This document shows, in pieces, positions 8,912-17,455 of a DNA stretch of 64,000 nucleotides. The stretch is from Psychrobacillus sp. INOP01 (GTDB lineage: Bacteria; Bacillota; Bacilli; Bacillales_A; Planococcaceae). The stretch's first letter is position 1. Each line of letters starts with the position of its first letter. The position numbers were made by a program, and so were the translations under genes. The notes under the pieces were generated by a model. That model saw nothing but the letters and a program-made list of their open reading frames with translations. It searched no databases and was not told where the DNA came from. The stretch covers positions 1,302,001 through 1,366,000 of the forward strand of contig NZ_CP073315.1 in assembly GCF_018140925.1 (NCBI RefSeq), read 5' to 3'.

Positions 8912-10099
8912 TTATGAATTTTCTCTATTTTTCACTTCACTCATTAAGTAATCGACAAACAGATCATCTCTTACCAAAGCTGCCTCATAGTTTCTTTTCA
9001 AGAACCGCTCGCCTTCTTCAAAACTAGTAAAGGTTTGTTCTATTTCTGTTTTATTTTTTTCAAGGATCCAATCCTGATTATTTTTAGAATACAAAATGAA
9101 AGTATCATTATTTCTATTCTTATAAAAAGAACCGAAAGATGATTTTTTCAAATTATATTGATTTCTTTTTGCATCTTCTGGTATTGGAGACAGATGGAAA
9201 GTGTCCAACACAAATAATTTATAAGCTTCCTCTGTTAAAGTACAGCCAGATGCTTTTTGATGACCTCCACCGCCGAACTGACCAGCAACTTCAGATACAT
9301 CAATATGGTCATAAATCGTACGAAGGGAGATTCTTTTTCCTCCCATTATCACTATTGCTATATAGTCGAGATGTGGATATTCTTTTCCTAGTTCATTGCC
9401 CAGCTCTGAATGATACGTTTCAGCATACACGATACCAGCTAAAAGTTCTCCTACATTTGCCTGTACAATCTCTCTTTTCTTCCGACGAATATACCGGTCA
9501 ATCTTGTCTTCTTCCATGTTCAATATTTTCTTTTCAAATTCATCAAAATCGAAATGGTCACTTATGCGAAGTCGATCCATCATTTTTCCTTCAAATTCTT
9601 CAATAGATACTAAATAGAAAAGTGAGTTAAGGGAATGAGCTTGTTGGTTCCCGTTCTTCTCCCACTCCCACGTATCATACTGCCTTACTAGCTCTACAAA
9701 TTCCGTTAGTGCAGCAGTTGGTTCCAACAGTTTATTTGTTACAAGATATTCATATAACAATGAAGTAGCAGAAGTTAATTTACCTTCTTGATCTTCTACT
9801 AAAATATATCCCCACTCATAATCATTAAAATGCAAAGCCGATTTATGATGATCAATTAGTTGGACCTTCCCTTTTGCATTGTAAAAATCATTAAGTCTTT
9901 TTTCATTATCCTCGTTTGGACTCAAATCAGTTACAAATAAAAACGTATCTGGCTCATCATTTTCTAAAAAATATTCAATCTCTCGATTAAGGGATGAAAT
10001 CGAATTGTAACGCACTTTCACTTGCTCTCCAAAAGCTAGCTTTGCTAAAATACCACATCCGACTCCATCTAAATCATTATGAGACAATAATTTATACAT
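8912..10099 (-). CDS. nrnB: Oligoribonuclease NrnB (DHH/DHHA1 phosphoesterase)
   Basis: A 395-residue cytoplasmic phosphoesterase that degrades short oligoribonucleotides (nanoRNA) to mononucleotides. The DHH domain shows SHNDLDGVGCG near the N terminus and the namesake DHH in QLIDHHKSAL (about residue 85); the DHHA1 domain shows GQFGGGGHQKASGC (about 280-293). Sequence and length closely resemble B. subtilis NrnB/YngD. The start is taken as ATG 10099 (MYKLLSHNDLDG), as in the homologue, because GAGGTG lies upstream; the GTG at 10108 is part of that ribosome site. It is divergent from the lysine-riboswitch transcript. Confidence 0.93.
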   Translation of the reverse strand: MYKLLSHNDLDGVGCGILAKLAFGEQVKVRYNSISSLNREIEYFLENDEPDTFLFVTDLSPNEDNEKRLNDFYNAKGKVQLIDHHKSALHFNDYEWGYILVEDQEGKLTSATSLLYEYLVTNKLLEPTAALTEFVELVRQYDTWEWEKNGNQQAHSLNSLFYLVSIEEFEGKMMDRLRISDHFDFDEFEKKILNMEEDKIDRYIRRKKREIVQANVGELLAGIVYAETYHSELGNELGKEYPHLDYIAIVIMGGKRISLRTIYDHIDVSEVAGQFGGGGHQKASGCTLTEEAYKLFVLDTFHLSPIPEDAKRNQYNLKKSSFGSFYKNRNNDTFILYSKNNQDWILEKNKTEIEQTFTSFEEGERFLKRNYEAALVRDDLFVDYLMSEVKNRENS

Positions 10100-10213
10100 C
10101 CTTTTCACCTCTAGTATAGTATGGGTTTTGCTTGTGAAACTTATTAGTTTTCATCAAAAATATAGTTTATCATGCCATAAAAATAAGTTAATATTTATTT
10201 TACAGGTAAACTC

Positions 10214-10242
10214 TTGCAAAAGTATTAAAAAGCATGTATTAT
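10214..10242 (+). promoter_or_regulatory. Sigma-A promoter of the lysine-riboswitch/dapA transcript
   Basis: TTGCAA (10214-10219), a 17-base spacer and TATTAT (10237-10242) sit about 40 bases upstream of the riboswitch aptamer. Confidence 0.65.
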
Positions 10243-10282
10243 TTTAATAATTAAATATTCTCTTATTTCAAGCACATTTGAA

Positions 10283-10459
10283 GTAAGGATAGAGGCGCGA
10301 AGACCATCAGTACACATTCGGAGGATAATGAGATCCTATGACAATTGTGGAAAGGGGAATTTGCCGAAGTTGAAAGAATCTCATTTTTCTTGAAGCTGGT
10401 TCAGCTGTTGAATAAACACTGAATTGTCATATAGGAGACTATATGGAGGGCTATCTTAC
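10283..10459 (+). ncRNA. Lysine riboswitch (L box) aptamer
   Basis: The conserved L-box pieces occur in order: GATAGAGGCGCGAAGA, GGAGGATAATGAGATCC, GGAAAGGGGAATTTGCCGAA, GCTGGTTCAGCTG, TGTCATATAGGAGAC and GGAGGGCTATC. The closing P1 helix is GTAAGGATAG (10283-10292) with CTATCTTAC (10451-10459). It precedes dapA, the first committed step of lysine/diaminopimelate synthesis, so high lysine should switch dapA off through the adjacent terminator. Confidence 0.92.
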
Positions 10460-10486
10460 GCACAGAAATATTACTTTATTTCTACT

Positions 10487-10516
10487 GCAACAACGAGCCC
10501 TCGTTGTTGCTTTTTT
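10487..10516 (+). terminator. Riboswitch-controlled terminator
   Basis: GCAACAACGAG (10487-10497) and CTCGTTGTTGC (10500-10510) form a perfect 11-bp stem followed by six T residues, 28 bases after the L-box P1 helix. This is the expression platform. Confidence 0.9.
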
Positions 10517-10667
10517 GCGTCTAATTAACTTGAGTAAGCAAGTTTCAAGTTAAGCCTCTGGCGGAATTCTTAGATTTTGAAGGGAATTTTTAAAGGCTAC
10601 CTGACTTGCATCACGCAGGCCTGAGCACACTTCAAAATCTAGACGCAATTATCGCCGAGGCATAATT
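10517..10667 (+). repeat. Structured leader block between riboswitch terminator and dapA
   Basis: About 200 bases of the dapA leader hold nested inverted repeats: GCGTCTA (10517-10523) with TAGACGC (10640-10646), TAGATTTTGAAG (10571-10582) with CTTCAAAATCTA (10630-10641), and AATTAT (10647-10652) with ATAATT (10662-10667) around CGCCGAGGC. It looks like an inserted palindromic repeat rather than part of the riboswitch. No ORF of note. Confidence 0.5.
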
Positions 10668-10724
10668 GATAACTGCCCTTCTCCCTGAATTTTTAATAAT
10701 AAAACTATAGGATGTGGAGAAGTT

Positions 10725-11612
10725 ATGAATTTTGGACAAATATTAACGGCTATGGTGACTCCTTTTGATCGTAATGAAGAGATAGATTTTCCAGCCACAC
10801 GAAATTTAATAAATTATTTAATTGCCAATGGAACAGAAGGGTTAGTCGTATCTGGTACAACTGGAGAATCTCCTACGTTAACAGAAGAAGAAAAAGTCCA
10901 GCTGTTTAAATTTACAGTGGAAGTTGTGAATGGTAGAGTCCCAGTAATTGCTGGTACCGGCTCATATAACACTAAAGCATCCATCGATTTAACAAGACAA
11001 GCAGCTGATGCAGGTGTCGATGGTATTATGCTTGTAGTTCCGTATTATAACAAGCCTTCACAAGAAGGTTTATACCAACACTTCAAAACTATTGCTGCAG
11101 TTACATCATTGCCGACTATGCTATACAATATTCCAGGTCGTAGTGTCGTCAACATGTCAGTAGAAACTGTTATCCGACTTTCCGAAATTCCGAATATCGT
11201 TGCTATTAAAGAAGCTGGCGGGAATTTAGATACAATGTCTGAAATTATTAGTAATACACCTGAAGACTTTTCGCTATATAGTGGTGATGATGGGTTAACA
11301 ATTCCGGTACTATCGATTGGTGGAACAGGAGTTATTTCAGTAGCATCACATGTTATTGGAAATGAAATGCAAGCTATGATAGCAAAGTTTAATAGTGGCA
11401 ATGTAAGAGAAGCTGCTAAGGATCACCGCAGACTATTACCTGTCATGAAAGCACTATTTGCAGCACCAAATCCAACACCTGTAAAAACAGCATTAAATTT
11501 AAAAGGAATTCCTGTAGGTGGCGTTCGCTTACCTATGGTTCCTTTAAATGCGGAGGAACTCAGTGCTTTACAGAGTATATTAGCCGCACAGCTAGAAACT
11601 GTATCCTCATAA
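10725..11612 (+). CDS. dapA: 4-hydroxy-tetrahydrodipicolinate synthase
   Basis: Condenses pyruvate with aspartate semialdehyde in diaminopimelate/lysine synthesis, feeding peptidoglycan and, in spore formers, dipicolinate. The 295-residue TIM barrel shows the pyruvate-binding GTTGESPTLTEEE (about 44-56), the catalytic Tyr in MLYNIPGR (about residue 134), and the Schiff-base Lys in NIVAIKEAGGN (about 162). ATG 10725 has a GGAGAAG ribosome site. It is transcribed alone behind a lysine riboswitch. Confidence 0.96.
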   Translation: MNFGQILTAMVTPFDRNEEIDFPATRNLINYLIANGTEGLVVSGTTGESPTLTEEEKVQLFKFTVEVVNGRVPVIAGTGSYNTKASIDLTRQAADAGVDGIMLVVPYYNKPSQEGLYQHFKTIAAVTSLPTMLYNIPGRSVVNMSVETVIRLSEIPNIVAIKEAGGNLDTMSEIISNTPEDFSLYSGDDGLTIPVLSIGGTGVISVASHVIGNEMQAMIAKFNSGNVREAAKDHRRLLPVMKALFAAPNPTPVKTALNLKGIPVGGVRLPMVPLNAEELSALQSILAAQLETVSS

Positions 11613-11770
11613 GAAAAGCAGGAGCACCCTTTAGGAAAAAACTGTTTTAAATCGATTTCTTAAGACTTTGAATAGACTTGTCGCTAAATTATGCTCTCTT
11701 TTCTCGGTAGTTTTAAGTGTTTATCTTTCCTAAATACAGCTTGTTTCACTGCATTTACTGAAACTAATTC
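11613..11770 (+). other. Gene-free DNA after dapA with a decayed GCGCAAGCRCC-type repeat
   Basis: The first 85 bases after the dapA stop (GAAAAGCAGGAGCACCCT...GACTTGTCGCTAAATTATGCTC) resemble the segment directly after the transpeptidase stop (752-830, GAGAAGCGCAAGCACCCT...GACTTGGTGCTATATTT). Both look like worn copies of one hairpin repeat placed after plus-strand genes. No ORF is supported. Confidence 0.35.
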
Positions 11771-11959
11771 TGTCACCTTGGCCATAGGCTGTGCTAAATC
11801 CTATTAATAAAGACTACTCTCTTGATTGATTGGAGTGGAAGGCGGCGACTCCAGCGGGATAAGCGAGAAAGTCGAGACCCCGCAGGGAGGAAGCGTAGCG
11901 CCGCCCGAGGAGGCTCGACCTCGCCCGCGGAAAGCGTCCGCCGGAAACGAAAATCAATA
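11771..11959. repeat. GC-rich composite repeat, copy 1
   Basis: A segment far richer in G+C than its surroundings: CACCTTGGCCATAGGCTGTGC, then GATTGATTGGAGTGGAAGGCGGCGACTCC, an inner region of nested short palindromes, and GCGTCCGCCGGAAACGAAAATCAA. The ends are complementary (TTGATT/AATCAA). Copies at 38071-38254 and 54772-54876 match it, and shortened reverse-oriented versions lie at 23421-23483 and 51348-51387. Stop codons are frequent, so it is non-coding. Confidence 0.8.
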
Positions 11960-11990
11960 GTATTACTAGATAGATCTTATTCTCCAAAAT

Positions 11991-12030
11991 AAAAGAGCGA
12001 ACTCCAACTATCATTTGGATTCGCTCTTTT
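11991..12030 (-). terminator. Terminator of the YehS-like gene
   Basis: AAAAGAGCGAA..CCAA pairs with TTGG..TTCGCTCTTTT; T and A runs on both sides make it potentially bidirectional. It ends 6 bp before the minus-strand stop. Confidence 0.85.
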
Positions 12031-12035
12031 ATAAT

Positions 12036-12548
12036 TTAACTTCTATATTTTACTGCTAAGCCTTTTAAGAATTTACGAGCAAAATTGTCTCCGCATTCTT
12101 TATAATTACGATGACCAGGCTTTCGTAAAATAGCACCAAGTTCCCCTTTTGAAACAATGATACCACCATCATCCAATACTTCTAGCATATCCTCTGTTGT
12201 TAATTGTAAAGCTACTTTCAGTTTCTTCAGGAGCATATTATTCACATGGTCCTTATGCTGTTCTACAGGTTCCTGATTTGTAGCCTGCCCAGGTTTTGGA
12301 TCCTGTTTGCCCCTTTTATGCGTGATTAACCCATTCAAAAATGACTCCAGCATTTTATTGTTACACTTCATGTGGTTTTCATCTTCCACTACTTCTTCAT
12401 CATCACTATCTTCTTTCGATTTGGTAAGAATTTTTAAAACTTCTTCTTTTGTAACTTCCACGCCACCTAGTTTAAAAATCTCTACCATGTCCTTATTTTT
12501 TATATCTAGGGCATATCTCAATCTGATTAATATATCATTATTCTCCAT
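12036..12548 (-). CDS. YehS-like DUF1456 protein
   Basis: A 170-residue protein made of two copies of the DUF1456 helical repeat (about residues 1-77 and 100-168), each with the pattern LxxLRxALxxKxxDMxExxxxGGVxVxKxEL and a following FLxGL. The linker is charged and rich in Glu and Lys. E. coli YehS is the best-known member; the biochemical function is not established. ATG 12548 is preceded by AGGAGGTTTATAA. It is monocistronic with its own terminator. Confidence 0.88.
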   Translation of the reverse strand: MENNDILIRLRYALDIKNKDMVEIFKLGGVEVTKEEVLKILTKSKEDSDDEEVVEDENHMKCNNKMLESFLNGLITHKRGKQDPKPGQATNQEPVEQHKDHVNNMLLKKLKVALQLTTEDMLEVLDDGGIIVSKGELGAILRKPGHRNYKECGDNFARKFLKGLAVKYRS

Positions 12549-12656
12549 TTATAAACCTCCTAATGTCTGCGAATTTAATTCTAACTAGTCACTACATCGA
12601 CTTTTGCGAGGTGTAAACAGGTATCACACGGGAACTAATCATTACTAGAATAGCAT

Positions 12657-12700
12657 AAAAAAACTGGAGGAGAAATTTTTTCATTTTCTGCTCCAGTTTT
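12657..12700 (-). terminator. Terminator of the pst-phoU operon
   Basis: On the minus strand AAAACTGGAGCAGAAA pairs with TTTCTCCTCCAGTTTT followed by Ts, 20 bp after the phoU stop. Confidence 0.85.
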
Positions 12701-12719
12701 ATTTCATTTTCTAAAACTT

Positions 12720-13379
12720 TTATGAATTGAAATCATATATTTGGCCTTTTATCAAATATGCTGTGCTTTCAGCAATATTTGTTATATGGTCTGCTGTTCT
12801 CTCCAGAAAACGATTAACAAATAATAATTGTACTAGCTGATTTGTTTCCTCTGGATGATCACTTAGATAAGTAGTAAGTTTTTTATATGTTTCACCACTA
12901 TATTGATCCACATCCTCCTCTAAGTCACCAACTTCTTTAGCAAGTAGGATATTTTCCTCTAAAAAAGATTGTATTGCTTTTCGAAGCATTTCAATCGATA
13001 CATCCTTCATCTTCTCTAATTTAGTAATATCCAGTAAAGATGTTGTATTACCGATTTTAATAGTTGCTTTTGCAATATTTACAGCAAAATCCGCGACCCG
13101 TTCAATTTCAGATGAAATTTTAAGTACCCCAATAATCTCACGTAAATCTCTAGAAACAGGTGCCTCTTTTGCTATCATCCATATGGAGAATTGATTAATT
13201 TCTATTTCCAGATTATCAATCGCTGTATCTCCCTCAATAACTTTTAAAGCAATCTCCACATCTTGTGTTTTTAACGCCTTAAAAGATTTTTCTAGAGCAA
13301 CAATCGATAGTTCACCCATTTCGGTAATTTTACTTTTTAGTTCCTCTAAATTATTCTCAAAGTTTACACGAATACCCAT
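12720..13379 (-). CDS. phoU: Phosphate signalling protein PhoU
   Basis: A 219-residue all-helical protein with two three-helix PhoU repeats (about 10-100 and 115-205). It links the Pst transporter to phosphate-responsive signalling and limits phosphate uptake. The acidic metal-cluster patterns (E/D xxxD in the first helix of each repeat, as in EIERVADFAVNIA and FLERTADHITNIAE) are present. ATG 13379 is preceded by AGGAGGCTACAA. A longer frame extends to 13448 but reads through the intergenic repeat and is not real. Last gene of the pst operon. Confidence 0.95.
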   Translation of the reverse strand: MGIRVNFENNLEELKSKITEMGELSIVALEKSFKALKTQDVEIALKVIEGDTAIDNLEIEINQFSIWMIAKEAPVSRDLREIIGVLKISSEIERVADFAVNIAKATIKIGNTTSLLDITKLEKMKDVSIEMLRKAIQSFLEENILLAKEVGDLEEDVDQYSGETYKKLTTYLSDHPEETNQLVQLLFVNRFLERTADHITNIAESTAYLIKGQIYDFNS

Positions 13380-13396
13380 TTGTAGCCTCCTATTAT

Positions 13397-13545
13397 CCCG
13401 CATTAACGGGCAGTAAGACTCCCACTTCAAGGCTTGGTTGAAACACAAAAAAGCGTAAGCGGGAGATCAACTGCCCCTAAAAGCCCGAATGGTTCAACTA
13501 ACAATCAGTGGGTGGAAGAATACCCCCACTGATTGAAGTTTCACT
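13397..13545 (-). repeat. Two-hairpin stop-abutting repeat, copy 1
   Basis: Between pstB and phoU. It begins at the pstB stop with AAAGTGAAACTTC, forms AATCAGTGGG.../...CCCACTGATT, and ends with the palindrome CCCGTTAATGCGGG 18 bp before the phoU start. Related copies lie at 47810-47926 and 48021-48136. Confidence 0.75.
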
Positions 13546-14313
13546 TTATCCAAATCGGCCTGTTACGTAATCTTCAGTTCTTTGATCCTGTGGTGTAGAG
13601 AAAATGTTATCTGTATCATCGTATTCAACTACTTCTCCATTTAAGAAAAACGCTGTTTTATCAGAAATTCGAGCAGCTTGCTGCATGTTATGTGTAACAA
13701 TGACAATCGTATAATCTTCTTTCATATTGGTGATTAGCTCTTCTATTTTTAGTGTAGAAATTGGGTCTAATGCTGAAGTAGGCTCGTCCATTAAAATAAT
13801 ATCTGGTTTCATAGCTATAGCACGAGCAATACACACACGTTGTTGCTGACCACCTGACAAACCAAGTGCAGATGTTTTAAGACGGTCTTTTACTTCATCC
13901 CAAATCGCTGCACTCCGCAAACTCTCTTCTACAATTATATTTAATTCTCTCTTATTTTTAATACCTTGCATTCTTGGTCCATAGGCAACATTGTCATAAA
14001 TACTCATTGGGAATAGATTTGGCTTTTGAAATACCATTCCTACTTTTGTTCTTAGTTTGATCACATCATTTGATTTATATATGTTTTCATGATCAATGAC
14101 AATATCTCCTGTAATTTTCACACCATCAATTAAATCATTCATACGATTTAATGTTCGTAAAAAAGTTGATTTACCACAGCCTGATGGACCGATTAAAGCA
14201 GTAACCTCTTTTTCATGAATTGCAAGATCGACTCCGAATAATGCTTGTTTCTCGCCATAAAATAAATTTAAATCCCTTACATTAATTATCGATGCATCTT
14301 TACGTTGCTCCAT
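13546..14313 (-). CDS. pstB: Phosphate ABC transporter ATPase PstB
   Basis: A 255-residue ATPase of the high-affinity phosphate importer. Walker [10 protein letters not shown] (about 40-48), signature LSGGQQQR, Walker [14 protein letters not shown] and switch His in VTHNMQQA are intact. It lies downstream of pstS, pstC and pstA. Its stop codon abuts a repeat element that separates it from phoU. Confidence 0.96.
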   Translation of the reverse strand: MEQRKDASIINVRDLNLFYGEKQALFGVDLAIHEKEVTALIGPSGCGKSTFLRTLNRMNDLIDGVKITGDIVIDHENIYKSNDVIKLRTKVGMVFQKPNLFPMSIYDNVAYGPRMQGIKNKRELNIIVEESLRSAAIWDEVKDRLKTSALGLSGGQQQRVCIARAIAMKPDIILMDEPTSALDPISTLKIEELITNMKEDYTIVIVTHNMQQAARISDKTAFFLNGEVVEYDDTDNIFSTPQDQRTEDYVTGRFG

Positions 14314-14393
14314 ATGCTAAAATACCTTCCCTACTTAATTTATTTGGTCGTTAGCTCAGCATGTTCTATTACTATGGACTCTTTAACATACTC

Positions 14394-15221
14394 TTATTTG
14401 TTTGTTGCCTTGTTAAATTTTTTCGAAATATATGTTGCTGAAAGATTGATTGCTAAAATAATTACTATTAAGACAATACCAACTGCTGCTGCAAGTTCAA
14501 TGTCTCCTGACTCTTGTGTAACTAAATAAGAATGCACAGTTAAAGTTCTAGCTGATGATAGAATGCTATCTGGCATAGCTGCTACAGTCCCAGCAGTTAA
14601 GAAAATTGCAGCTGATTCTCCAACAATTCGTCCAACTGAAAGGATAATACCAGACAAAATTCCCGGCATTGAACTTGGTAAGATCACTTTATATAATGTT
14701 TGTAATTTTGTCGTTCCAAGTGCTAACGAACCTTCACGATACGAACGTGGAACTGTTTTTAATGCCTCTTCAGTTGTTCGTATAATTACTGGTAACACTA
14801 TAATCGTTAAAGTTAATGAAGCAGCTAAAATTGACATACCTAATTTTAATGTTGTTACAAAGAATACCGCTCCAAACAAACCATAAATGATGGATGGAAT
14901 CCCAGTTAAACTTTCTGTTGCAAAGCGTATTAGTCTGACTAACCTGCCTTGTTTAGCATATTCTTGCAGATAAACAGCTGCCAATATTCCGATAGGTGTT
15001 GCAATGACTAGCGAGATAAGGACTGTATATATAGTTGTTACGATCATTGGCCAAATACCACCATCTCCAGTTGGAGAATAATCACCAAAGATAAAATCGA
15101 AGCTTATCAAACCAATCCCTTTATAAAAAATAAATCCAACAATCATGACAAGGACGGCAACTGATAAGAAAGCTGATAACCACAAAAGTCCACGGAGTAA
15201 GTTATCTTTAAATTGTCTCAC
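14394..15221 (-). CDS. pstA: Phosphate ABC transporter permease PstA
   Basis: A 275-residue membrane protein with about six hydrophobic helices and the EAA-type loop REGSLALGTTKLQTLYKVILP. It pairs with PstC to form the phosphate channel. I start it at GTG 15221, which follows AAAGGAGGTAGCTAAG; that ribosome site sits in the last codons of pstC, so the pair is translationally coupled. The longer frame to 15242 overlaps its own ribosome site. Confidence 0.94.
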   Translation of the reverse strand: MRQFKDNLLRGLLWLSAFLSVAVLVMIVGFIFYKGIGLISFDFIFGDYSPTGDGGIWPMIVTTIYTVLISLVIATPIGILAAVYLQEYAKQGRLVRLIRFATESLTGIPSIIYGLFGAVFFVTTLKLGMSILAASLTLTIIVLPVIIRTTEEALKTVPRSYREGSLALGTTKLQTLYKVILPSSMPGILSGIILSVGRIVGESAAIFLTAGTVAAMPDSILSSARTLTVHSYLVTQESGDIELAAAVGIVLIVIILAINLSATYISKKFNKATNK

Positions 15222-15222
15222 C

Positions 15223-16137
15223 TTAGCTACCTCCTTTGGCACTTATTTTTGCTAAAACAAAATTTAGTATTAATATAAATGAGAATAAAACAATTCCCGT
15301 TGCAAACAACATTTCTTGATGTGTACCAAATGCATAACCCATTTCTAACGCAATATTTGTCGTTAGTGGACGAACACTATCTGTTAAGCTAGTTGGTACG
15401 ATTAAACTATTACCAGCTACTAATATGACTGCCATCGTTTCCCCAATTGCACGTCCTAAACCTAATACAATTGCTGTCATAATACCTGATTTTGCTGCTG
15501 GCACAATGACTTTAAAAATTGTCCCAATTTGTGATACCCCGAGGGCTAATGATCCTTCACGGTATGTTTGTGGAACAGCACGAATTGCCGTTTCAGCTAC
15601 AGTCACAATTGTTGGTAGCATCATGATTGCTAGCACAAGAATAACGGCTATTAAGCTTTGTCCTTTCACTAAACCAAAAGTATTTTGTAAAAACGGAACA
15701 ATTATTGCAAGTCCGAATACACCATATAATACAGATGGAATTCCAGCTAGCAACTGAATTGCTGGTGAAATTATTTTTGCTAACCTTTCAGAGGCAATCT
15801 CAGCTAAGAATATAGCTGTAAATAAACCAATAGGAACTCCAATGATTAATGCTCCGATGGTCGCAAAAATGGATGCAACAATCATTGGGAATATACCGAA
15901 TTTATCTTCACTCGGTACCCAATCACTACCAAAAATAAAATCTAAAAAGCTATAGCCCTCCGCTACAAATGGATGAGCTCCTTTATAAAATACAAATCCA
16001 ATGATTAACAATAAAGTTATTACAGAGAGAAGTGCACAAATCAAGAATAATCTTTGCGACACCTTCTCTAACATATACTTCCTTTTATTTGCTTTGCCGA
16101 TTTCTACGGTCTGCTTGTTAGTTGTTGGGATAGACAC
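15223..16137 (-). CDS. pstC: Phosphate ABC transporter permease PstC
   Basis: A 304-residue membrane permease with about six helices and the EAA-type loop REGSLALGVSQIGTIFKVIVP, which contacts PstB. The N-terminal 25 residues are cytoplasmic and basic. The start is GTG 16137, preceded by GGAGGAATAAGA. A 180-bp gap with two hairpins separates it from pstS upstream. Confidence 0.95.
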   Translation of the reverse strand: MSIPTTNKQTVEIGKANKRKYMLEKVSQRLFLICALLSVITLLLIIGFVFYKGAHPFVAEGYSFLDFIFGSDWVPSEDKFGIFPMIVASIFATIGALIIGVPIGLFTAIFLAEIASERLAKIISPAIQLLAGIPSVLYGVFGLAIIVPFLQNTFGLVKGQSLIAVILVLAIMMLPTIVTVAETAIRAVPQTYREGSLALGVSQIGTIFKVIVPAAKSGIMTAIVLGLGRAIGETMAVILVAGNSLIVPTSLTDSVRPLTTNIALEMGYAFGTHQEMLFATGIVLFSFILILNFVLAKISAKGGS

Positions 16138-16189
16138 TCTTATTCCTCCAAAATTATGTCAAAAATTATGTTGTTGTCTTCCTTATCAA

Positions 16190-16316
16190 ATACGCCAAGG
16201 CGCGTATGCGCCCAGAATTTATCGAGCTCGCTCGATAAATTCCTTTAAAAATCTGTGGCATCTGCCGGAGGCTTTAACTTCATTCAGAAAAAAATTTGCT
16301 GAATAAAGTTATAATG
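16190..16316 (-). promoter_or_regulatory. Hairpins in the pstS-pstC gap
   Basis: AATTTATCGAG/CTCGATAAATT (about 16216-16241) is a perfect 11-bp stem, and AACTTTATTCAG/CTGAATGAAGTT (about 16280-16314) a second one directly after the pstS stop. Neither has a strong T run on the minus strand. They may stabilise or partly terminate the pstS message so that the binding protein outnumbers the permease; that role is inferred. Confidence 0.5.
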
Positions 16317-16317
16317 T

Positions 16318-17154
16318 TTACTTTACAGGAATTGCTCCTGCTTCTGCTGCAATGAGTTGTCCTTCTTCACTAAGGATAAAATCTATAAATCGTTGTCCTG
16401 CGTCTGTTAATTTTCCTTCTTTGTAAACGAACAAGAACGGTCTAGACAAACTATATTTTTCTTGTAGTACATTTTCTGCAGTTGCTTCTATGCCATTAAT
16501 ATCGATTGTTGAAATGGATTCATCTATATATTCAAAAGAGATAAAGCCAACCGCATGTTTATTGTTCGCAACCGTTGTTTTAATATTCCCATTACCGCTT
16601 GCGATGATTGCGTTTCTTATTAACTCACCAGAGCTATATTCTACTATTTCTTGAAATGCATCTCGTGAACCTGATCCATCCTCGCGAGAAACAACTACGA
16701 TTTCTAAGTCATCTCCACCAAGTTCATTCCAATTTGTCACTTCTCCAGTAAAAATCTGTTTTATTTGCTCCATCGTAAGATCTTTTACTTTGTTACTTGG
16801 ATGAGTTACTACTACAATTCCATCATAAGCAATAACCACTTCATTCAAGGCACTCGCTATTTCTTCTTCTTTTAAATCACGAGAAGACATCCCTATTTCT
16901 GACACTCCACTAATAGCATTGGTAATTCCTGCAGAAGAACCAATTTGATTTATCTCAATATTTGTGTTGTCTTTCTCTGTATACTTAGCTGCTAATTTTT
17001 CAGCAAGCGGCCCTACAGATGTAGATCCTGAAATAGAAACTGTAGCATTATTACCATCTGATTCTTGTGTATCATTATTATTTGTACATGCTGATAATAC
17101 AGTAAGTATAGACAGCATTAATAATCCCATTTTTACTTTTTTCAAGCTGTTCAT
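16318..17154 (-). CDS. pstS: Phosphate-binding lipoprotein PstS
   Basis: A 278-residue surface receptor for phosphate. The signal peptide ends in the lipobox VLSAC (Cys about 23), followed by an Asn/Asp-rich linker. Phosphate-binding segments typical of the family are ISGSTSVGPL (about 42-51), EIGMSSRDL and SREDGSGSRDAF (about 155-166). ATG 17154 has GGAGGTAAGAA upstream. First gene of the pst operon with candidate PhoP sites in front. Confidence 0.96.
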   Translation of the reverse strand: MNSLKKVKMGLLMLSILTVLSACTNNNDTQESDGNNATVSISGSTSVGPLAEKLAAKYTEKDNTNIEINQIGSSAGITNAISGVSEIGMSSRDLKEEEIASALNEVVIAYDGIVVVTHPSNKVKDLTMEQIKQIFTGEVTNWNELGGDDLEIVVVSREDGSGSRDAFQEIVEYSSGELIRNAIIASGNGNIKTTVANNKHAVGFISFEYIDESISTIDINGIEATAENVLQEKYSLSRPFLFVYKEGKLTDAGQRFIDFILSEEGQLIAAEAGAIPVK

Positions 17155-17248
17155 TTCTTACCTCCATGAAAATAAGTTAGGTACTTTCTATGACGTATTT
17201 TGTCTAATTGTAGAATAAATGCATTGTGTAAATTTTCGACACTTCTAT

Positions 17249-17305
17249 TGTTAAGCTTTTGTAAATTTAATTAATAACAAGATGTTTTATGTTAAATATT
17301 GTTAA
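17249..17305 (-). promoter_or_regulatory. Candidate PhoP boxes upstream of pstS
   Basis: TTAACA/TTTACA hexamers typical of PhoP direct repeats lie on the minus strand: one pair at 17249-17254 and 17260-17265 is spaced exactly 11 bp, another at 17290-17295 and 17300-17305 is spaced 10 bp. Their position 100-150 bp before pstS fits phosphate-starvation induction. Confidence 0.5.
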
Positions 17306-17398
17306 AATTTTACCTTTGAAAGATAACTTAGGATGAGTATATATCGGTACTATATTACTTTCCATTTATTTCAAAATCATTCTACTTGGTCCAAAAAT

Positions 17399-17440
17399 AA
17401 AAAAGCTCGAAAATTCAAAGTTGAACTTTCGAGCTTTTTT
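17399..17440 (-). terminator. Bidirectional terminator after the ANT(6)-type gene
   Basis: AAAAAAGCTCGAAA pairs with TTTCGAGCTTTTTT; T runs on both strands. Confidence 0.9.
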
Positions 17441-17455
17441 AATTTATATAATTCC

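Noticed and set aside
9139-9606. 155-codon plus-strand frame
   Set aside because: It lies wholly inside nrnB on the other strand and has no ribosome site; the nrnB motifs show the minus strand is coding.
11814-12014. 66-codon minus-strand frame over the GC-rich repeat
   Set aside because: Reading through a dispersed palindromic repeat and terminator; no ribosome site.
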